Source: Anaerophaga thermohalophila str. Valhall (GTDB lineage Bacteria > Bacteroidota > Bacteroidia > Bacteroidales > Marinilabiliaceae). Taken from it: a stretch of 33,142 nt of DNA. This document shows, one piece after another, positions 1-8,178 of the stretch (position 1 is its first letter; each line of letters opens with the position of its first letter). A program made the position numbers and the translations under genes. The notes beneath the pieces are model-generated. The model saw nothing but the letters and a program-made list of their open reading frames with translations. It was not told the DNA's origin and did not search any database. Where the stretch lies: positions 1 through 33,142 of the forward strand of contig NZ_AHZV01000127.1 of the NCBI RefSeq assembly GCF_000250735.1, given 5' to 3'.

Positions 1-61
1 CAGGTTAAAAACTATTCTGAATTTTATAATAAAAACAATATAGTGATACAGTCTTAATAAC
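1..61. other. AT-rich window edge, no gene seen
   Basis: Short stretch downstream of the LUD-domain gene, cut by the window start. It is AT-rich and I see no hairpin with a T-run that would make a convincing terminator. The leftward operon may continue beyond the window. Confidence 0.4.
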
Positions 62-703
62 CTATTCCTCCTGAATCAAAACAATCAATTCACGTGGCCC
101 GTGCGCACCCATAACAAGGGTCTTTTCAATATCAGCCGTACGACTTGGGCCCGAAATCAAAGATATTTGAGAAGGCAGATGGTCATATTTTTCCTCAATC
201 TTTATAAACCCATCCTTTATAGATTCCACAATCTGATTGCTATGTGCCAAAACCACATGAACGGGCGGGAAAACATTCATTTTCCGACCTGAGCCAATGC
301 TGCTCACCATAACACTACCTGTCAGAGCAATTAAAGCTTCGCAGCCTGTCAAACCGGCTTCAAATACACCGGATTCCGGGTCAAAATCAGTGACTGCTAT
401 ATTGTTTTTTATGCATTTCTCTTTTAATACCGGGTTTACTACCGCAACAGGTCCCCAGTTCCTTTGACTGGCAAGGTTTTGCAGCCTGCCCAGCGTTTCA
501 GCTTCATTCCTTTCAACAAACACCTCACCACCAAGTCCTTCCAATTCCTCTTTAAAAGCATTTAACAGATCCGTTATCCGGGGAAAAACATCGCCCTCCG
601 GAACTTCATCGGGCCAGTTCTGTTCCCAGTCTCGTGAAACGGTCCCGCGTAATTTTGAGAGAATGATCTCACGTGAATCACTATTCTTTTCCGGCAGTTT
701 CAT
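62..703 (-). CDS. LUD domain protein (LutC/YkgG-like)
   Basis: A 213-residue protein of the LUD (LutC/YkgG) superfamily. The family includes LutC, a component of lactate-utilisation systems, but many stand-alone members have no assigned substrate. The C-terminal half shows family-like segments: GVFEAGLTGCEALIALTGSV, then a PPVHVVLAHSNQIV strand and SLISGPSRTADIEKTLVMG near the end, where SGPSRTADIE is the most recognisable family motif. The reading frame is open far upstream, but that part lies antisense-free inside the 3' end of ftsH and is rich in K/R/M, so I chose the ATG that gives [14 protein letters not shown]. It overlaps the ftsH stop by 23 bp, which implies translational coupling. 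No LutA or LutB partner is visible, so a lactate role is not supported here. Confidence 0.8.
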   Translation of the reverse strand: MKLPEKNSDSREIILSKLRGTVSRDWEQNWPDEVPEGDVFPRITDLLNAFKEELEGLGGEVFVERNEAETLGRLQNLASQRNWGPVAVVNPVLKEKCIKNNIAVTDFDPESGVFEAGLTGCEALIALTGSVMVSSIGSGRKMNVFPPVHVVLAHSNQIVESIKDGFIKIEEKYDHLPSQISLISGPSRTADIEKTLVMGAHGPRELIVLIQEE

Positions 704-2846
704 CGTTGGAAGGATTCGCTTTGCTGTTTTCTTTTTTATCCGTGTTCTCCGGGGTTGGCTTATTTTCATTACCGGACGAATTTTTTTCATTCTTATCATC
801 CCCGTTGCCATTGGGGTTAGGAGAAATAACATGCTCAGGCCCCTTACGTTTCCCGAAAATCTTTTCAAGGTCTTCGCTGAAAATCACTTCCCTCTCCAAT
901 AAGAGTTCAGCCAGATAGGCGTGTTTATCTTTGTTTTCCGCAAGTATTTTTTTTGCACGTGCATACTGCTCTTCCACTATGTTCGAAGCTTCGCGGTCAA
1001 TCAATTCGGCTGTTTTTTCGCTATAGGGCTTTTGGAAGCTATATTCATTCTGACCGGTAGAATCAAAATAACTGAGATTACCTAGTTTAGAACTCATCCC
1101 GAAATAGCTGACCATGGCATAAGCCTGACGTGTCACTTTTTCGAGATCGTTAAGCGCACCAGTGGAAATACGGTTGAAAATTAATTCTTCGGCTGCCCGT
1201 CCCCCCAGAGCCGAACACATTTCATCCAGTATCTGATCGGATGTTGTCAATTGTCTCTCCTCCGGAAGATACCAGGCAGCGCCCAGTGCCTTTCCACGGG
1301 GCACAATCGTCACTTTAACCAAAGGATGCGCATGTTCGAGCAGCCAGCTGATGACGGCATGACCTGCCTCATGATAGGCAATCCTGCGCTTTTCATCTTT
1401 GCTGATGATTTTGTTCTTCTTCTCGAGTCCTCCTACGATACGATCGACCGCATCGAGGAAATCGTCCTTTTCGATCAGTTTTTTATTACGACGAGCTGCA
1501 ATCAGTGCCGCTTCATTACATACATTGGCAATATCGGCGCCGGAAAATCCGGGTGTCTGCTTGGCAAGAAAATCAGGATCAACGTCATCTTTAAGTCTCA
1601 GTGGTCTCAAATGGACTTTAAAAATATCTTTCCTTTCGTTCATGTCGGGCAATTCCACTGCAATCTGCCGGTCAAACCGCCCGGCCCGCATCAAGGCGCG
1701 ATCCAGTACATCAGCCCGGTTGGTGGCTGCAAGAATAATAACGCCACTGTTGGAAGCAAAGCCGTCCATTTCGGTCAGTAACTGGTTGAGAGTATTCTCA
1801 CGCTCATCGTTGCTGCTGAAACCGGCATTTTTACCCCGCGCTCTTCCTATTGCATCAATCTCATCAATAAACACAATACAGGGCGCCTTCTCTTTGGCCT
1901 TTCTGAATAAATCGCGAACACGTGAAGCGCCAACCCCTACAAACATCTCCACAAAATCGGAACCCGACATACTAAAAAACGGAACATTTGCCTCTCCTGC
2001 AACGGCTTTGGCCAGAAGTGTTTTCCCTGTCCCGGGAGGACCTATAAGTAAAGCGCCTTTGGGAATTTTACCGCCAAGCTCGGTAAACTTTTCCGGTTTC
2101 TTCAGGAACTCGACAATCTCTTCTACCTCCTGCTTAGCTTCAGCCAAACCCGCAACATCATCAAAGTTAACCTTGATGTTCGATTCACGATCAAACACAC
2201 GAGCCTTCGATTTCCCGACGTTGAAGATATTTCCTGCACCACCTCCACCTGCCTGGGAGCTCATGCGGCGGAAAATAAATATCCAAATGACAATCAGCAG
2301 CAACAGGGGCCAAACCATCCCTATAAAATCACGAAAAAAGTTGATACGCTCTTCATACTCAACGGGAATTTTTATATTATTTTCATCTTCGGCCGCTTTT
2401 CGAGCCTCTTCGAAACGGTCGATTGTAGGAATTTTAACGGCAAAATGGGGTCCTATTCTCGTTGGTGTATACCCGTTCCTGAACAATTCACCATGTTTAT
2501 CAAGCGCATCTTCACGAAGCGTAACTTCAGCCGTTCCCTCATTTGTCACAACAACAATCTTCTCTATATCGCCACTGGGAAGGAGTTGATCCTCAAACAT
2601 ACTGTAGGATAAATTCTGCGGCCCCTGTCCGAGGTTAAAAGTGCTCACAATAATCAGGGCAATAAGAATAAGCCCGTATATCCAGTAAGCATTAAACTTT
2701 GGCATTTTGGGACCCTGCGGTTTATCTCCTCCGTCTTCCCCCGATCCCTGATTCCTTAATGGCCGTTTGGAGTCCTCCTGGTTTTTTTGTTGCTTCCCCT
2801 GGTCTTGCAACCGACCATTTTGTTTCTTTTGTTCGTTTTCAGTCAT
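681..2846 (-). CDS. ftsH: ATP-dependent zinc metalloprotease FtsH
   Basis: Membrane-anchored AAA+ protease (721 aa) that degrades misassembled membrane proteins and some cytosolic regulators. Order of parts: a charged, Q/K/G-rich N-terminus (1-50), a first membrane helix (about 54-70), a periplasmic domain, a second helix (about 175-192), a Gly-rich linker, Walker A GPPGTGKT (269-276), Walker B IVFIDEID (324-331), an arginine-finger region MRAGRFDR (386-393), and the zinc-binding HEAGH (492-496). The C-terminal tail after about residue 665 is low-complexity and rich in N/G/E/K, as is common for FtsH in Bacteroidota. It lies 24 bp downstream of rsfS and overlaps the LUD gene, so the three probably form one operon. 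The protein is full length with all catalytic residues present. Confidence 0.97.
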   Translation of the reverse strand: MTENEQKKQNGRLQDQGKQQKNQEDSKRPLRNQGSGEDGGDKPQGPKMPKFNAYWIYGLILIALIIVSTFNLGQGPQNLSYSMFEDQLLPSGDIEKIVVVTNEGTAEVTLREDALDKHGELFRNGYTPTRIGPHFAVKIPTIDRFEEARKAAEDENNIKIPVEYEERINFFRDFIGMVWPLLLLIVIWIFIFRRMSSQAGGGGAGNIFNVGKSKARVFDRESNIKVNFDDVAGLAEAKQEVEEIVEFLKKPEKFTELGGKIPKGALLIGPPGTGKTLLAKAVAGEANVPFFSMSGSDFVEMFVGVGASRVRDLFRKAKEKAPCIVFIDEIDAIGRARGKNAGFSSNDERENTLNQLLTEMDGFASNSGVIILAATNRADVLDRALMRAGRFDRQIAVELPDMNERKDIFKVHLRPLRLKDDVDPDFLAKQTPGFSGADIANVCNEAALIAARRNKKLIEKDDFLDAVDRIVGGLEKKNKIISKDEKRRIAYHEAGHAVISWLLEHAHPLVKVTIVPRGKALGAAWYLPEERQLTTSDQILDEMCSALGGRAAEELIFNRISTGALNDLEKVTRQAYAMVSYFGMSSKLGNLSYFDSTGQNEYSFQKPYSEKTAELIDREASNIVEEQYARAKKILAENKDKHAYLAELLLEREVIFSEDLEKIFGKRKGPEHVISPNPNGNGDDKNEKNSSGNENKPTPENTDKKENSKANPSNDETAGKE

Positions 2847-2870
2847 ATAATTGATAAAGAAAAAATCGAT

Positions 2871-3251
2871 TTAAAATACATTTTCAACATCCGTCCTCAA
2901 AGCGTCGGCCCACAACTCTTCCAGACTATAATAGCGTCTCACCTGTTTCTGAAAAACATGGACAACCACATTCAGATAATCCAGCAATATCCATTCTGCA
3001 TTTTGCTTCCCTTCTATATGAAACGGTTTCTCACCGGAATCTCTTCTGACGATCTCCTCAATAGATTCCGAAACAGCATCAACATGAACATTACTCTCAC
3101 CTTCACAAATCACAAAATACTCTGCAATCATATTTTCAATGTTCCGAAGATCGAGAACGGTAATATTAACGCCTTTTTTCTCCTGAATTCCTTCTACAAC
3201 CGCTTTTACAAGCTCTTCGGATGCAACAACATCAGAATAATTTTCTGTCAT
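2871..3251 (-). CDS. rsfS: Ribosomal silencing factor RsfS
   Basis: A 126-residue RsfS/Iojap protein. The family binds ribosomal protein L14 on the 50S subunit and blocks joining with 30S, lowering translation in starvation or stationary phase. The sequence shows the typical pattern: VLDLRNIENMIAEYFVICEG near residues 33-52, then the PFHIEGKQNAEWILLDYLNV segment and the VHVFQKQVRRYYSLEELW motif at the C-terminus. Length is normal for the family (105-130). It is the first gene of the leftward rsfS-ftsH-LUD set and faces away from birA across a 259-bp gap, an order common in Bacteroidota. Confidence 0.95.
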   Translation of the reverse strand: MTENYSDVVASEELVKAVVEGIQEKKGVNITVLDLRNIENMIAEYFVICEGESNVHVDAVSESIEEIVRRDSGEKPFHIEGKQNAEWILLDYLNVVVHVFQKQVRRYYSLEELWADALRTDVENVF

Positions 3252-3510
3252 TCACTATACATTTTTTCAATTCTTAAAACACTGTTTTTACAAGAGTTAC
3301 AAGGGACTACCTTGTGTCAATAAATCTTTTTTACAAAAATCGCCTGTCTGCTGTCTGTTCTTGAAAATATAAAATCTTCATGAACTATTGAAAAAACAAT
3401 GCCACAATTAAATTTGCCCTCAAAGATAACATTTTAAAAGGACATAAATGCCTATTTTTGTACCTTCTGTGTCCATTACTATGACAAATTGACGCTTAAT
3501 ATTTTGACTC
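3252..3510. other. Divergent intergenic region rsfS/birA
   Basis: Gap between the leftward rsfS operon and rightward birA, so it should hold promoters for both. A good -7 box for birA is listed separately; another match (TAAATTTG, 3409-3416) lies upstream of it. No exact leftward TAnnTTTG box is seen. A 6-bp inverted repeat ACAAGG/CCTTGT (3299-3315, 5-nt loop) would sit in the rsfS leader; its role is unknown. Confidence 0.4.
3453..3460 (+). promoter_or_regulatory. Candidate birA promoter -7 box
   Basis: TATTTTTG fits the Bacteroidota -7 consensus TAnnTTTG and is followed by TACC, as at other promoters in this window. It lies about 50 bp upstream of the birA start. No clear TTG at -33 is present, so the assignment rests on one box. 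Confidence 0.45.
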
Positions 3511-4251
3511 ATGGATTTATTGCCCGAAATCATCCAGCCCGAGAGCACCTCATCGACCAGTCTGCATTTGAAAGAATTATTGAAACAGCAAAATCTGCCT
3601 GAATGTTCGGTAGTAATTACCAACCGGCAGACGGCAGGCCGCGGCCAACCGGGAAATACATGGGAAACCGAACCCGGAAAAAATCTCACCTTCTCAATCG
3701 TTTTCTTTCCGGAAATGGTTCCGGCCACATCTCAGTTTATCATCTCCAAAACTGTTGCCGTGGCCATTGTCACTTCCCTTGAAAAGTATATCCGGCCGGT
3801 AGAAATCAAATGGCCAAATGATATCTACTACAAAAATAAAAAACTCGGTGGCATTCTTATTGAAAACTCTTTACAGGGAAGCTCTATCAGTCAAACAATT
3901 GCAGGCATAGGCATCAATGTCAATCAAACTTCCTTTCCGGAAAACCTCCCCAATCCCGTATCGGTGAAAATGATAACCGGATATAATGTGGATTTACAAA
4001 CCATATTTCATCAGGTTTACCAGTCACTGACCTCCACCTACCAAAAACTCACGGAAAACGATACCAGCGAAATTGAGAGAAATTATCTGTCTCACCTTTA
4101 CAGGAGAGCGGGGTTTCACAAATACCGTGACAGCAAGGGAGAGTTTTTGGCCAGAATTTCAGATATCGCGCCTGCCGGACATATTTTTCTGACACGTCCC
4201 GACGGAACCACTTCAAAGTACGCCTTTAAAGAAGTAGAATTTGTTTTCTAA
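3511..4251 (+). CDS. birA: Biotin-[acetyl-CoA-carboxylase] ligase
   Basis: A 246-residue biotin protein ligase that forms biotinyl-AMP and transfers biotin to the carrier lysine of biotin carboxylases. Catalytic motifs are clear: TNRQTAGRGQPGNTW (about 37-51; the biotin/ATP GRGxxG loop), KWPNDIYY (about 104-111), KKLGGILIE (about 113-121) and IAGIGINVNQ. There is no N-terminal winged-helix domain, so this is a class I ligase without the DNA-binding repressor function of E. coli BirA. Its TAA stop lies at the edge of a repeat-element insertion: the second and third stop bases form part of the 4-bp target duplication. Before that insertion its stop would have overlapped the stop of the convergent SRPBCC gene. 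Confidence 0.95.
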   Translation: MDLLPEIIQPESTSSTSLHLKELLKQQNLPECSVVITNRQTAGRGQPGNTWETEPGKNLTFSIVFFPEMVPATSQFIISKTVAVAIVTSLEKYIRPVEIKWPNDIYYKNKKLGGILIENSLQGSSISQTIAGIGINVNQTSFPENLPNPVSVKMITGYNVDLQTIFHQVYQSLTSTYQKLTENDTSEIERNYLSHLYRRAGFHKYRDSKGEFLARISDIAPAGHIFLTRPDGTTSKYAFKEVEFVF

Positions 4252-4253
4252 TA

Positions 4254-4418
4254 AGTGTCTGTCCATAAAGTACCATTTGTTGTGTTACGCTCGCCGCCAA
4301 AATACTCATTTACGAGTAGTAAACTCCGTTTTTGGCGGCTTCGCAAGCCTTGCAACCGGCACTTTATTAACAGACACACATATTGTAAAAATTTTTTGCA
4401 AGTTTATAGACACGCACT
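4254..4418 (+). mobile_element. Palindromic MITE-like element, copy 1
   Basis: 165 bp from AGTGTCTGTCC to GACACGCACT, flanked by AATA on both sides (4250-4253 and 4419-4422). The ends are imperfect inverted repeats: AGTGTCTGTCCATAAA against AGTGCGTGTCTATAAA on the other strand. Inside is a long imperfect hairpin whose core is GCCGCCAAAA/TTTTTGGCGGC closing on TTTAC-GAGTA-GTAAA. It separates the convergent birA and SRPBCC genes and its right end supplies two bases of the SRPBCC TAG stop. Short reading frames inside it are chance products. Confidence 0.85.
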
Positions 4419-4818
4419 AATAGGAATGAGAAGCAATGGCATCGGCAAGCAAGCCGACAAACTGCTCCAGGGGTCCTCTGGCAACCATTTTCATCATCGG
4501 GTTAAGATCGGCATCCAGAGTAACTTTTACTTTGCTGAAGGCTTCATCTTGTTTCAATTGTACCCATAGAAAAAAATTGAAAGGAACAGTACCGTCGGCA
4601 GTGTATTTAATGGTCTTTTCAGGTTCCTTGTCGATGATCTTTAGTTTGATCGGGCCAACGCCCGTTACTTCGAAACGGCAACTATCACCAAAACTTTGCC
4701 AGTTCTGAATTTTATCCGAAGGAAGTAACGATTCAAAATTGTCAAAATCGGAAAGTACTTCGTAAATCTTCGCTGCAGAATACGGAACTGTCTTTATATC
4801 GCTTTCAAATCTTGTCAT
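4417..4818 (-). CDS. SRPBCC/START-like family protein
   Basis: A 133-residue protein with the hallmarks of the SRPBCC (START/Bet v1-like) fold, which binds hydrophobic ligands in a deep pocket. The start MTRFESDIKTVPYSAAKIYE followed by VLSDFDNFESLLP is the usual helix-grip opening (peptide, then a 'V.sd..nf..l.P' segment), and the C-terminal helix is GPLEQFVGLLADAIASHSY. No ligand can be predicted. It starts 2 bp after the pyrE stop and is probably co-transcribed with it. Its TAG stop is formed by T from the target duplication plus AG from the end of MITE copy 1; removal of the element would leave TAG at the same place, so the protein end is unchanged. Confidence 0.75.
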   Translation of the reverse strand: MTRFESDIKTVPYSAAKIYEVLSDFDNFESLLPSDKIQNWQSFGDSCRFEVTGVGPIKLKIIDKEPEKTIKYTADGTVPFNFFLWVQLKQDEAFSKVKVTLDADLNPMMKMVARGPLEQFVGLLADAIASHSY

Positions 4819-4820
4819 AA

Positions 4821-5453
4821 TTATTTTCTCCAGTTTGCCGGATTCTCTCTCCAGTCGGTCAAAGCATTCAGATCGTCAGCAGAAACATATCCGCTCTCGA
4901 CCGCTACTTTTATCAGCACTTCATAATCACCAAGCGTTTCATATTCAACTCCAGCAGCATCAAAATTATCCTCTGCTACATGGAAACCGTAAGTAAAGAT
5001 GGCAAGCATTCCCAACACATCGGCACCGTTATCTCGCAATGCCTCTACAGCTTTAAGACTGCTTCCTCCGGTTGAAATCAGGTCTTCAATAACCACTACT
5101 TTTTGCCCGGGCTTCAGGTCTCCTTCAATCAAATTCTCCAAACCATGCCCTTTAGGACTTGAACGAACATATACAAAAGGTTTTCCCAGAAGATCGGCTA
5201 CGAGAGTTCCCTGGGCAATAGCCCCTGTTGCAACTCCTGCTATAACATCCACTTCGGGCCACCTTTCCATGATGCGCCGGGCAAACTGAATCTTAATAAA
5301 ATTACGGATATCCGGATAAGATAGCGTCTTCCGGTTGTCACAATAAATGGGAGAAATCCACCCCGATGCCCAGGTAAAAGGGTTTGCAGGTTGCAGTTTA
5401 ATTGCTTTTATTTGCAATAGTTGACCGGCAATTATTTCCTTTAAACTTTTCAT
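4821..5453 (-). CDS. pyrE: Orotate phosphoribosyltransferase PyrE
   Basis: A 210-residue orotate phosphoribosyltransferase: orotate plus PRPP to orotidine 5'-phosphate in de novo UMP synthesis. The PRPP loop VVVIEDLISTGG (119-130) is intact, and the YVRSSPKGHG region (95-104) matches the catalytic loop containing the conserved Lys/His. I chose the ATG giving MKSLKEIIAGQLLQIKAIKL; the frame is open 30 codons further, but that would run into the divergent Nudix gene. The gene is followed at 2 bp by the SRPBCC gene. A -7 box lies 5 bp upstream of the start codon, suggesting a leaderless or near-leaderless mRNA. Confidence 0.95.
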   Translation of the reverse strand: MKSLKEIIAGQLLQIKAIKLQPANPFTWASGWISPIYCDNRKTLSYPDIRNFIKIQFARRIMERWPEVDVIAGVATGAIAQGTLVADLLGKPFVYVRSSPKGHGLENLIEGDLKPGQKVVVIEDLISTGGSSLKAVEALRDNGADVLGMLAIFTYGFHVAEDNFDAAGVEYETLGDYEVLIKVAVESGYVSADDLNALTDWRENPANWRK

Positions 5454-5457
5454 ACCA

Positions 5458-5465
5458 CAAATGTA
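5458..5465 (-). promoter_or_regulatory. Candidate pyrE -7 box abutting the start codon
   Basis: On the minus strand this reads TACATTTG, an exact fit to TAnnTTTG. With initiation about 5-7 nt downstream, transcription would begin at or next to the pyrE ATG. The box overlaps the start codon of the Nudix gene. No properly spaced -33 TTG is visible, so this is tentative. Confidence 0.4.
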
Positions 5466-6090
5466 CAAGATATTTTTCAAAGACCGAGCTCTCTTTTTAA
5501 CGAACCAAATTGATTCTGTTCTTACCCCGGATTTCGGAGCCATTCATAAATTAGGAAGTGAAGGGGAGCTGAAAAAATTTCTCAGGGATTTTGAAAACAA
5601 TGAAAAACGAAAAGAAGCGTTCATATATCATTACAATGAATTTGAATTGCTCCAACGGGTCAGGAAGTGTTATAAGAACCTCCCTGCAGCTGGCGGATTG
5701 GTCTGGAATCCTCCAAAAGATGCTTTTCTGGGAATGACACGTCGCGGACGAAATGACCTGCCCAAAGGGAAAGTCGAACCCGATGAAACTTTTGAGGCAA
5801 CGGCTGTAAGAGAAGTTCAGGAAGAGTGTAATATTGAAAACCTTCGGATCAACAGGCCGCTCATATCCACATTTCATATTTATTATATTGATGAAGTGCC
5901 AATACTGAAAGAAACCAGATGGTTCGAAATGATTTACAACGGCAATAAAAAACCTTTTCCTCAGAAAGAAGAAGATATAACCGCTATAGAGTGGGTCAAT
6001 CTCCAAAACATTGATAAATTTGTCAGGAATGCATTTCCATCTGTCAGGGATGTGATTGAAGCATCATTAAAAAGATCGTTAGATTGTTAG
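5461..6090 (+). CDS. Nudix hydrolase
   Basis: A 209-residue protein with a C-terminal Nudix domain. Nudix enzymes hydrolyse nucleoside diphosphates linked to another group. The Nudix box runs from G103 to I125: G-x5-E109-x7-R117-E118-V-x-E121-E122, with the usual late Gly replaced by Asn (EECNI), which still leaves the metal-binding glutamates. The first 65 residues form a separate N-terminal part (starting MYKIFFKDRALFLTNQ) common to this Bacteroidota subfamily; the substrate is unknown. Its start is only 7 bp from the pyrE start on the other strand, so its promoter must lie inside pyrE. The gene runs into a GTTAG-rich repeat, and its last codons plus TAG stop are part of that repeat. Confidence 0.88.
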   Translation: MYKIFFKDRALFLTNQIDSVLTPDFGAIHKLGSEGELKKFLRDFENNEKRKEAFIYHYNEFELLQRVRKCYKNLPAAGGLVWNPPKDAFLGMTRRGRNDLPKGKVEPDETFEATAVREVQEECNIENLRINRPLISTFHIYYIDEVPILKETRWFEMIYNGNKKPFPQKEEDITAIEWVNLQNIDKFVRNAFPSVRDVIEASLKRSLDC

Positions 6091-6182
6091 ATTGTTAGTA
6101 ATGTTAGTATTGTTAGTATTGTTAGTATTGTTAGAGGTTGGATGTTGGATGTTGGATTGTTGGATATTGGATTGTTGGATTT
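6073..6182 (+). repeat. GTTAG / GTTGGAT simple tandem repeats
   Basis: Degenerate low-complexity repeats. A first block has units near ATTGTTAGT (9 bp, at least three in a row around 6104-6134), and a second block has units near GTTGGAT (7 bp, from about 6137). The block begins inside the 3' end of the Nudix gene. The opening 13-mer AGATCGTTAGATT recurs at 16603 and 17623. Slipped-strand copy variation would be expected. Confidence 0.7.
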
Positions 6183-6211
6183 AAGAAGATTTAATTAACT
6201 TGAAATACCGG

Positions 6212-6276
6212 TTTTAACAGACAATACTTTTTGATTAGTATTCACCTGTAGATAAGCGGTTTGTAGTCTGTTAAAA
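6212..6276. other. Nested inverted repeats upstream of SPOR-like gene
   Basis: A perfect 11-bp inverted repeat, TTTTAACAGAC (6212-6222) and GTCTGTTAAAA (6266-6276), encloses a directly adjoining 6-bp hairpin AATACT/AGTATT (6223-6242, loop TTTTGATT) and 23 further nt. The right arm is followed by TTTT, so it could be a terminator or an RNA leader structure for the gene starting 60 bp downstream. No known family recognised. Confidence 0.5.
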
Positions 6277-6335
6277 TTTTTGACCGGGCATTGAAATAAA
6301 GCGAGTACCCCAAATAACCCGAAAAATAAACTCAG

Positions 6336-6971
6336 ATGACCGACCACGAAAAAGCATTTAACCGCTGGAAAGAAGAAACCAGACGTGAAGCATTGGAAAA
6401 AGAGCTTGCCCGTTTGCAAAAAGAAGACTTCAGAAAATCCCGTATACTCAAAAAAATGAGAAACGGTTTGATCATTTTATCCACCCTCCTGTTACTATCT
6501 TTTATATACATTGTGGTTTGGGGCACCTCTCCCACAAAACAAGAAGAGGCTTATAAAAAGAACAAACAAATTTTTGCTCAGAAGGTCGGCCAACCGAAAC
6601 AAAATAAGCGTGACTCTCTTTCTGTAAAAAAAGACTCTTTGACAATAGAGCAATTAAACATTGTCGTTCCGGGATCAGATACCATTCGCTTCAACGTCCC
6701 CGATGACGGAATTTTTTTCAGTGTACAGGTCGGTGCATACATGGGCATAGATATGAGCAAATTCAAAAATTATATGGTTTCGCTTCATCAGGTTGAATAT
6801 GGAGGACTTAATCAGTTCACACTTGGCATTTTGCCCACTTACGAGGATGCCGTTGAATTCAGGGATATAGTGAAAACCATTGGATTTGAACAAGCCTATA
6901 TCACAGCTATCCAAAACGGGAAAAGAATTAACATACAGGAAGCCATTCAGCAAAGGGAAAAAACTAAATAG
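6336..6971 (+). CDS. Membrane-anchored SPOR-like domain protein
   Basis: A 211-residue bitopic membrane protein. Residues 1-42 are highly charged and predicted cytoplasmic, 44-62 form one membrane helix, then comes a K/Q/S-rich linker and a C-terminal domain from about residue 124. That domain starts GIFFSVQVGAYMG and continues with LHQVEYGGLNQFTLGILPTY, the two-repeat layout of SPOR-type domains that bind denuded peptidoglycan at division sites; the match is by pattern only. No signal-peptide cleavage is expected. The stop codon TAG is a hybrid: T comes from the flanking duplication and AG from MITE copy 2; without the element the stop would be TAA at the same position. The gene is convergent with the AI-2E-type permease. 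Confidence 0.65.
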   Translation: MTDHEKAFNRWKEETRREALEKELARLQKEDFRKSRILKKMRNGLIILSTLLLLSFIYIVVWGTSPTKQEEAYKKNKQIFAQKVGQPKQNKRDSLSVKKDSLTIEQLNIVVPGSDTIRFNVPDDGIFFSVQVGAYMGIDMSKFKNYMVSLHQVEYGGLNQFTLGILPTYEDAVEFRDIVKTIGFEQAYITAIQNGKRINIQEAIQQREKTK

Positions 6972-7066
6972 TGTTGTCCATAAAGTACCATTTGCAGTGT
7001 TACGCTGGTACTTTCTGAACAGACACACATATTGTAAAAATTTTTGCGGGTTTACAGACACGCACT
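6970..7066 (+). mobile_element. Palindromic MITE-like element, copy 2 (internally deleted)
   Basis: A 97-bp derivative with both family ends (AGTGTTGTCC ... GACACGCACT) and AAAT on each side (6966-6969, 7067-7070). The centre of the hairpin, including the GCCGCCAAAA core and the TTTAC loop stem, is missing; the outer arms TGTTACGCT and GGTACTTTCTGAACAGACA are joined directly. The insertion point is inside the stop codon of the SPOR-like gene, and 9 bp from the stop of the convergent permease. Confidence 0.85.
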
Positions 7067-7075
7067 AAATAACGA

Positions 7076-8178
7076 CTACATCCGGTCTGTCAGTTTTTGA
7101 ACCACCTCATATTTGTCAAAAAATTCACGTGCAATGACGCGAATTATTGTGTAAACAGGAATGGCAAAAAACATCCCCAAAATTCCCGCCAGATACCCGG
7201 CACTCAGGATAACGATAAAAATTTCCAATGGGTGCGCTTTCACACTGTTAGAAAAAATGAGGGGCTGAAACAACATATTGTCCATCAACTGGACAATAAC
7301 ATAAACCAGAATCATCCCGCCAAAAAATGAGAGAAAAGAATATTGCAAAGGCAACTGCAAGTAAACAAGGGTGCCGACACTAATGCCAAAAAATGCCCCG
7401 ATGAGAGGCCCAAGATAAGGTATAATATTCATTAAACCACTGATAATACCAATTATAACAGCGTGATTAAATCCGACACCCAGTATAGAAAAACCTGTAG
7501 TTACGATGGTTCCGACAAGAGTTGTCTGAATGAGTATTCCAAGAAAATACCGCCTCAGCAGATACCTGATGGACAACAGGGCATGCCTGATGCCTGCTTC
7601 ATGCTTTTGGGGAACGAAAAGCAAAATACCACCGATAAGTAATCCTTCTTCTTTCAGGAAAAAGAAGGTAATAAAGGTGATGGAAAAAGCAGCTATAAAT
7701 ACACCTCCAAAAAATTCGGCAATGGATGTAAAAAACTGACGAACCTGCTCAAAATCAAGAAATGTCAAAAGAGCCTGCTCAAACTGAGTTTCCATCCCAT
7801 CCATAATAGTTTTGCCAAATTCTGAATTCCTTAACGGAGCAAAAATATCGGAAAGTAATCTCCCGGCTTTTTCCAATGCAAGCGGTACATCAATTCTTGA
7901 GAAAAACTGAATCTCTGAAGCTACCAGTGGAACAGTAAATCTGAAAAATAAGACTATAAAGACCCACAAGGTCAAAACCGTCAACAATGCCGACATGGTT
8001 CTGCCAACATGTACACTGCCAATCTTTATGCGACGATAAAGGTCACATATCGGCCGGGTAACCAGGGAAATAACTGCAGAAACTCCCACGAAAATAACAA
8101 TGGAACGGAAATACCATAAAAGAAAAAACCACCAAAAATGGCAATAATGAAAAACAGATATTTCAGGAACAGCTTCAT
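7076..8178 (-). CDS. AI-2E family transporter-like permease, N-terminal frameshift
   Basis: Polytopic inner-membrane protein of the AI-2E (YdiK/PerM/TqsA-like) family, about 365 residues, with roughly eight hydrophobic segments. The C-terminal half has the family features: IISGLMNIIPYLGPLIGAFFG, a following FFGGMILVYVIVQLMDN segment with QPLIFSNSVKAHPLEI, and a GMFFAIPVYTIIRV end. Transport substrates are uncertain in this family. The reading frame as sequenced begins with an implausible stretch rich in Cys/His/Trp from a GTG codon (8191). A natural start, ATG at 8178, gives MKLFLKYLFFIIAIFGGFF in another frame, and one extra base in the T6 run at 8123-8128 would join it to LLWYFRSIVIFVGVSAV. 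I therefore mark the start at 8178 with a -1 discontinuity. Convergent with the SPOR-like gene. Confidence 0.8.

Noticed and set aside
62-868. Upstream-extended start of the LUD gene
   Set aside because: The extra 55 residues lie within the ftsH coding end and are Lys/Arg/Met-rich with no LUD homology; the ATG at 703 fits the family length.
1399-2589. Long rightward reading frame of 396 codons opposite ftsH
   Set aside because: It is the antisense shadow of a strongly conserved gene; Ser/Arg-rich translation with no motif.
4255-4569. Small frames beginning MSVHKVPFVVLR and similar inside the MITE copies (also 6880-7068 and 30049-30231)
   Set aside because: Translations of the repeat itself; frames are not kept between copies and the hairpin explains the conservation.
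6212-6276. Integron attC site
   Set aside because: TTTTAAC/GTTAAAA recalls attC core boxes, but the R and Y positions do not fit, the 23-nt asymmetry is too large, and there is no integrase or cassette array.
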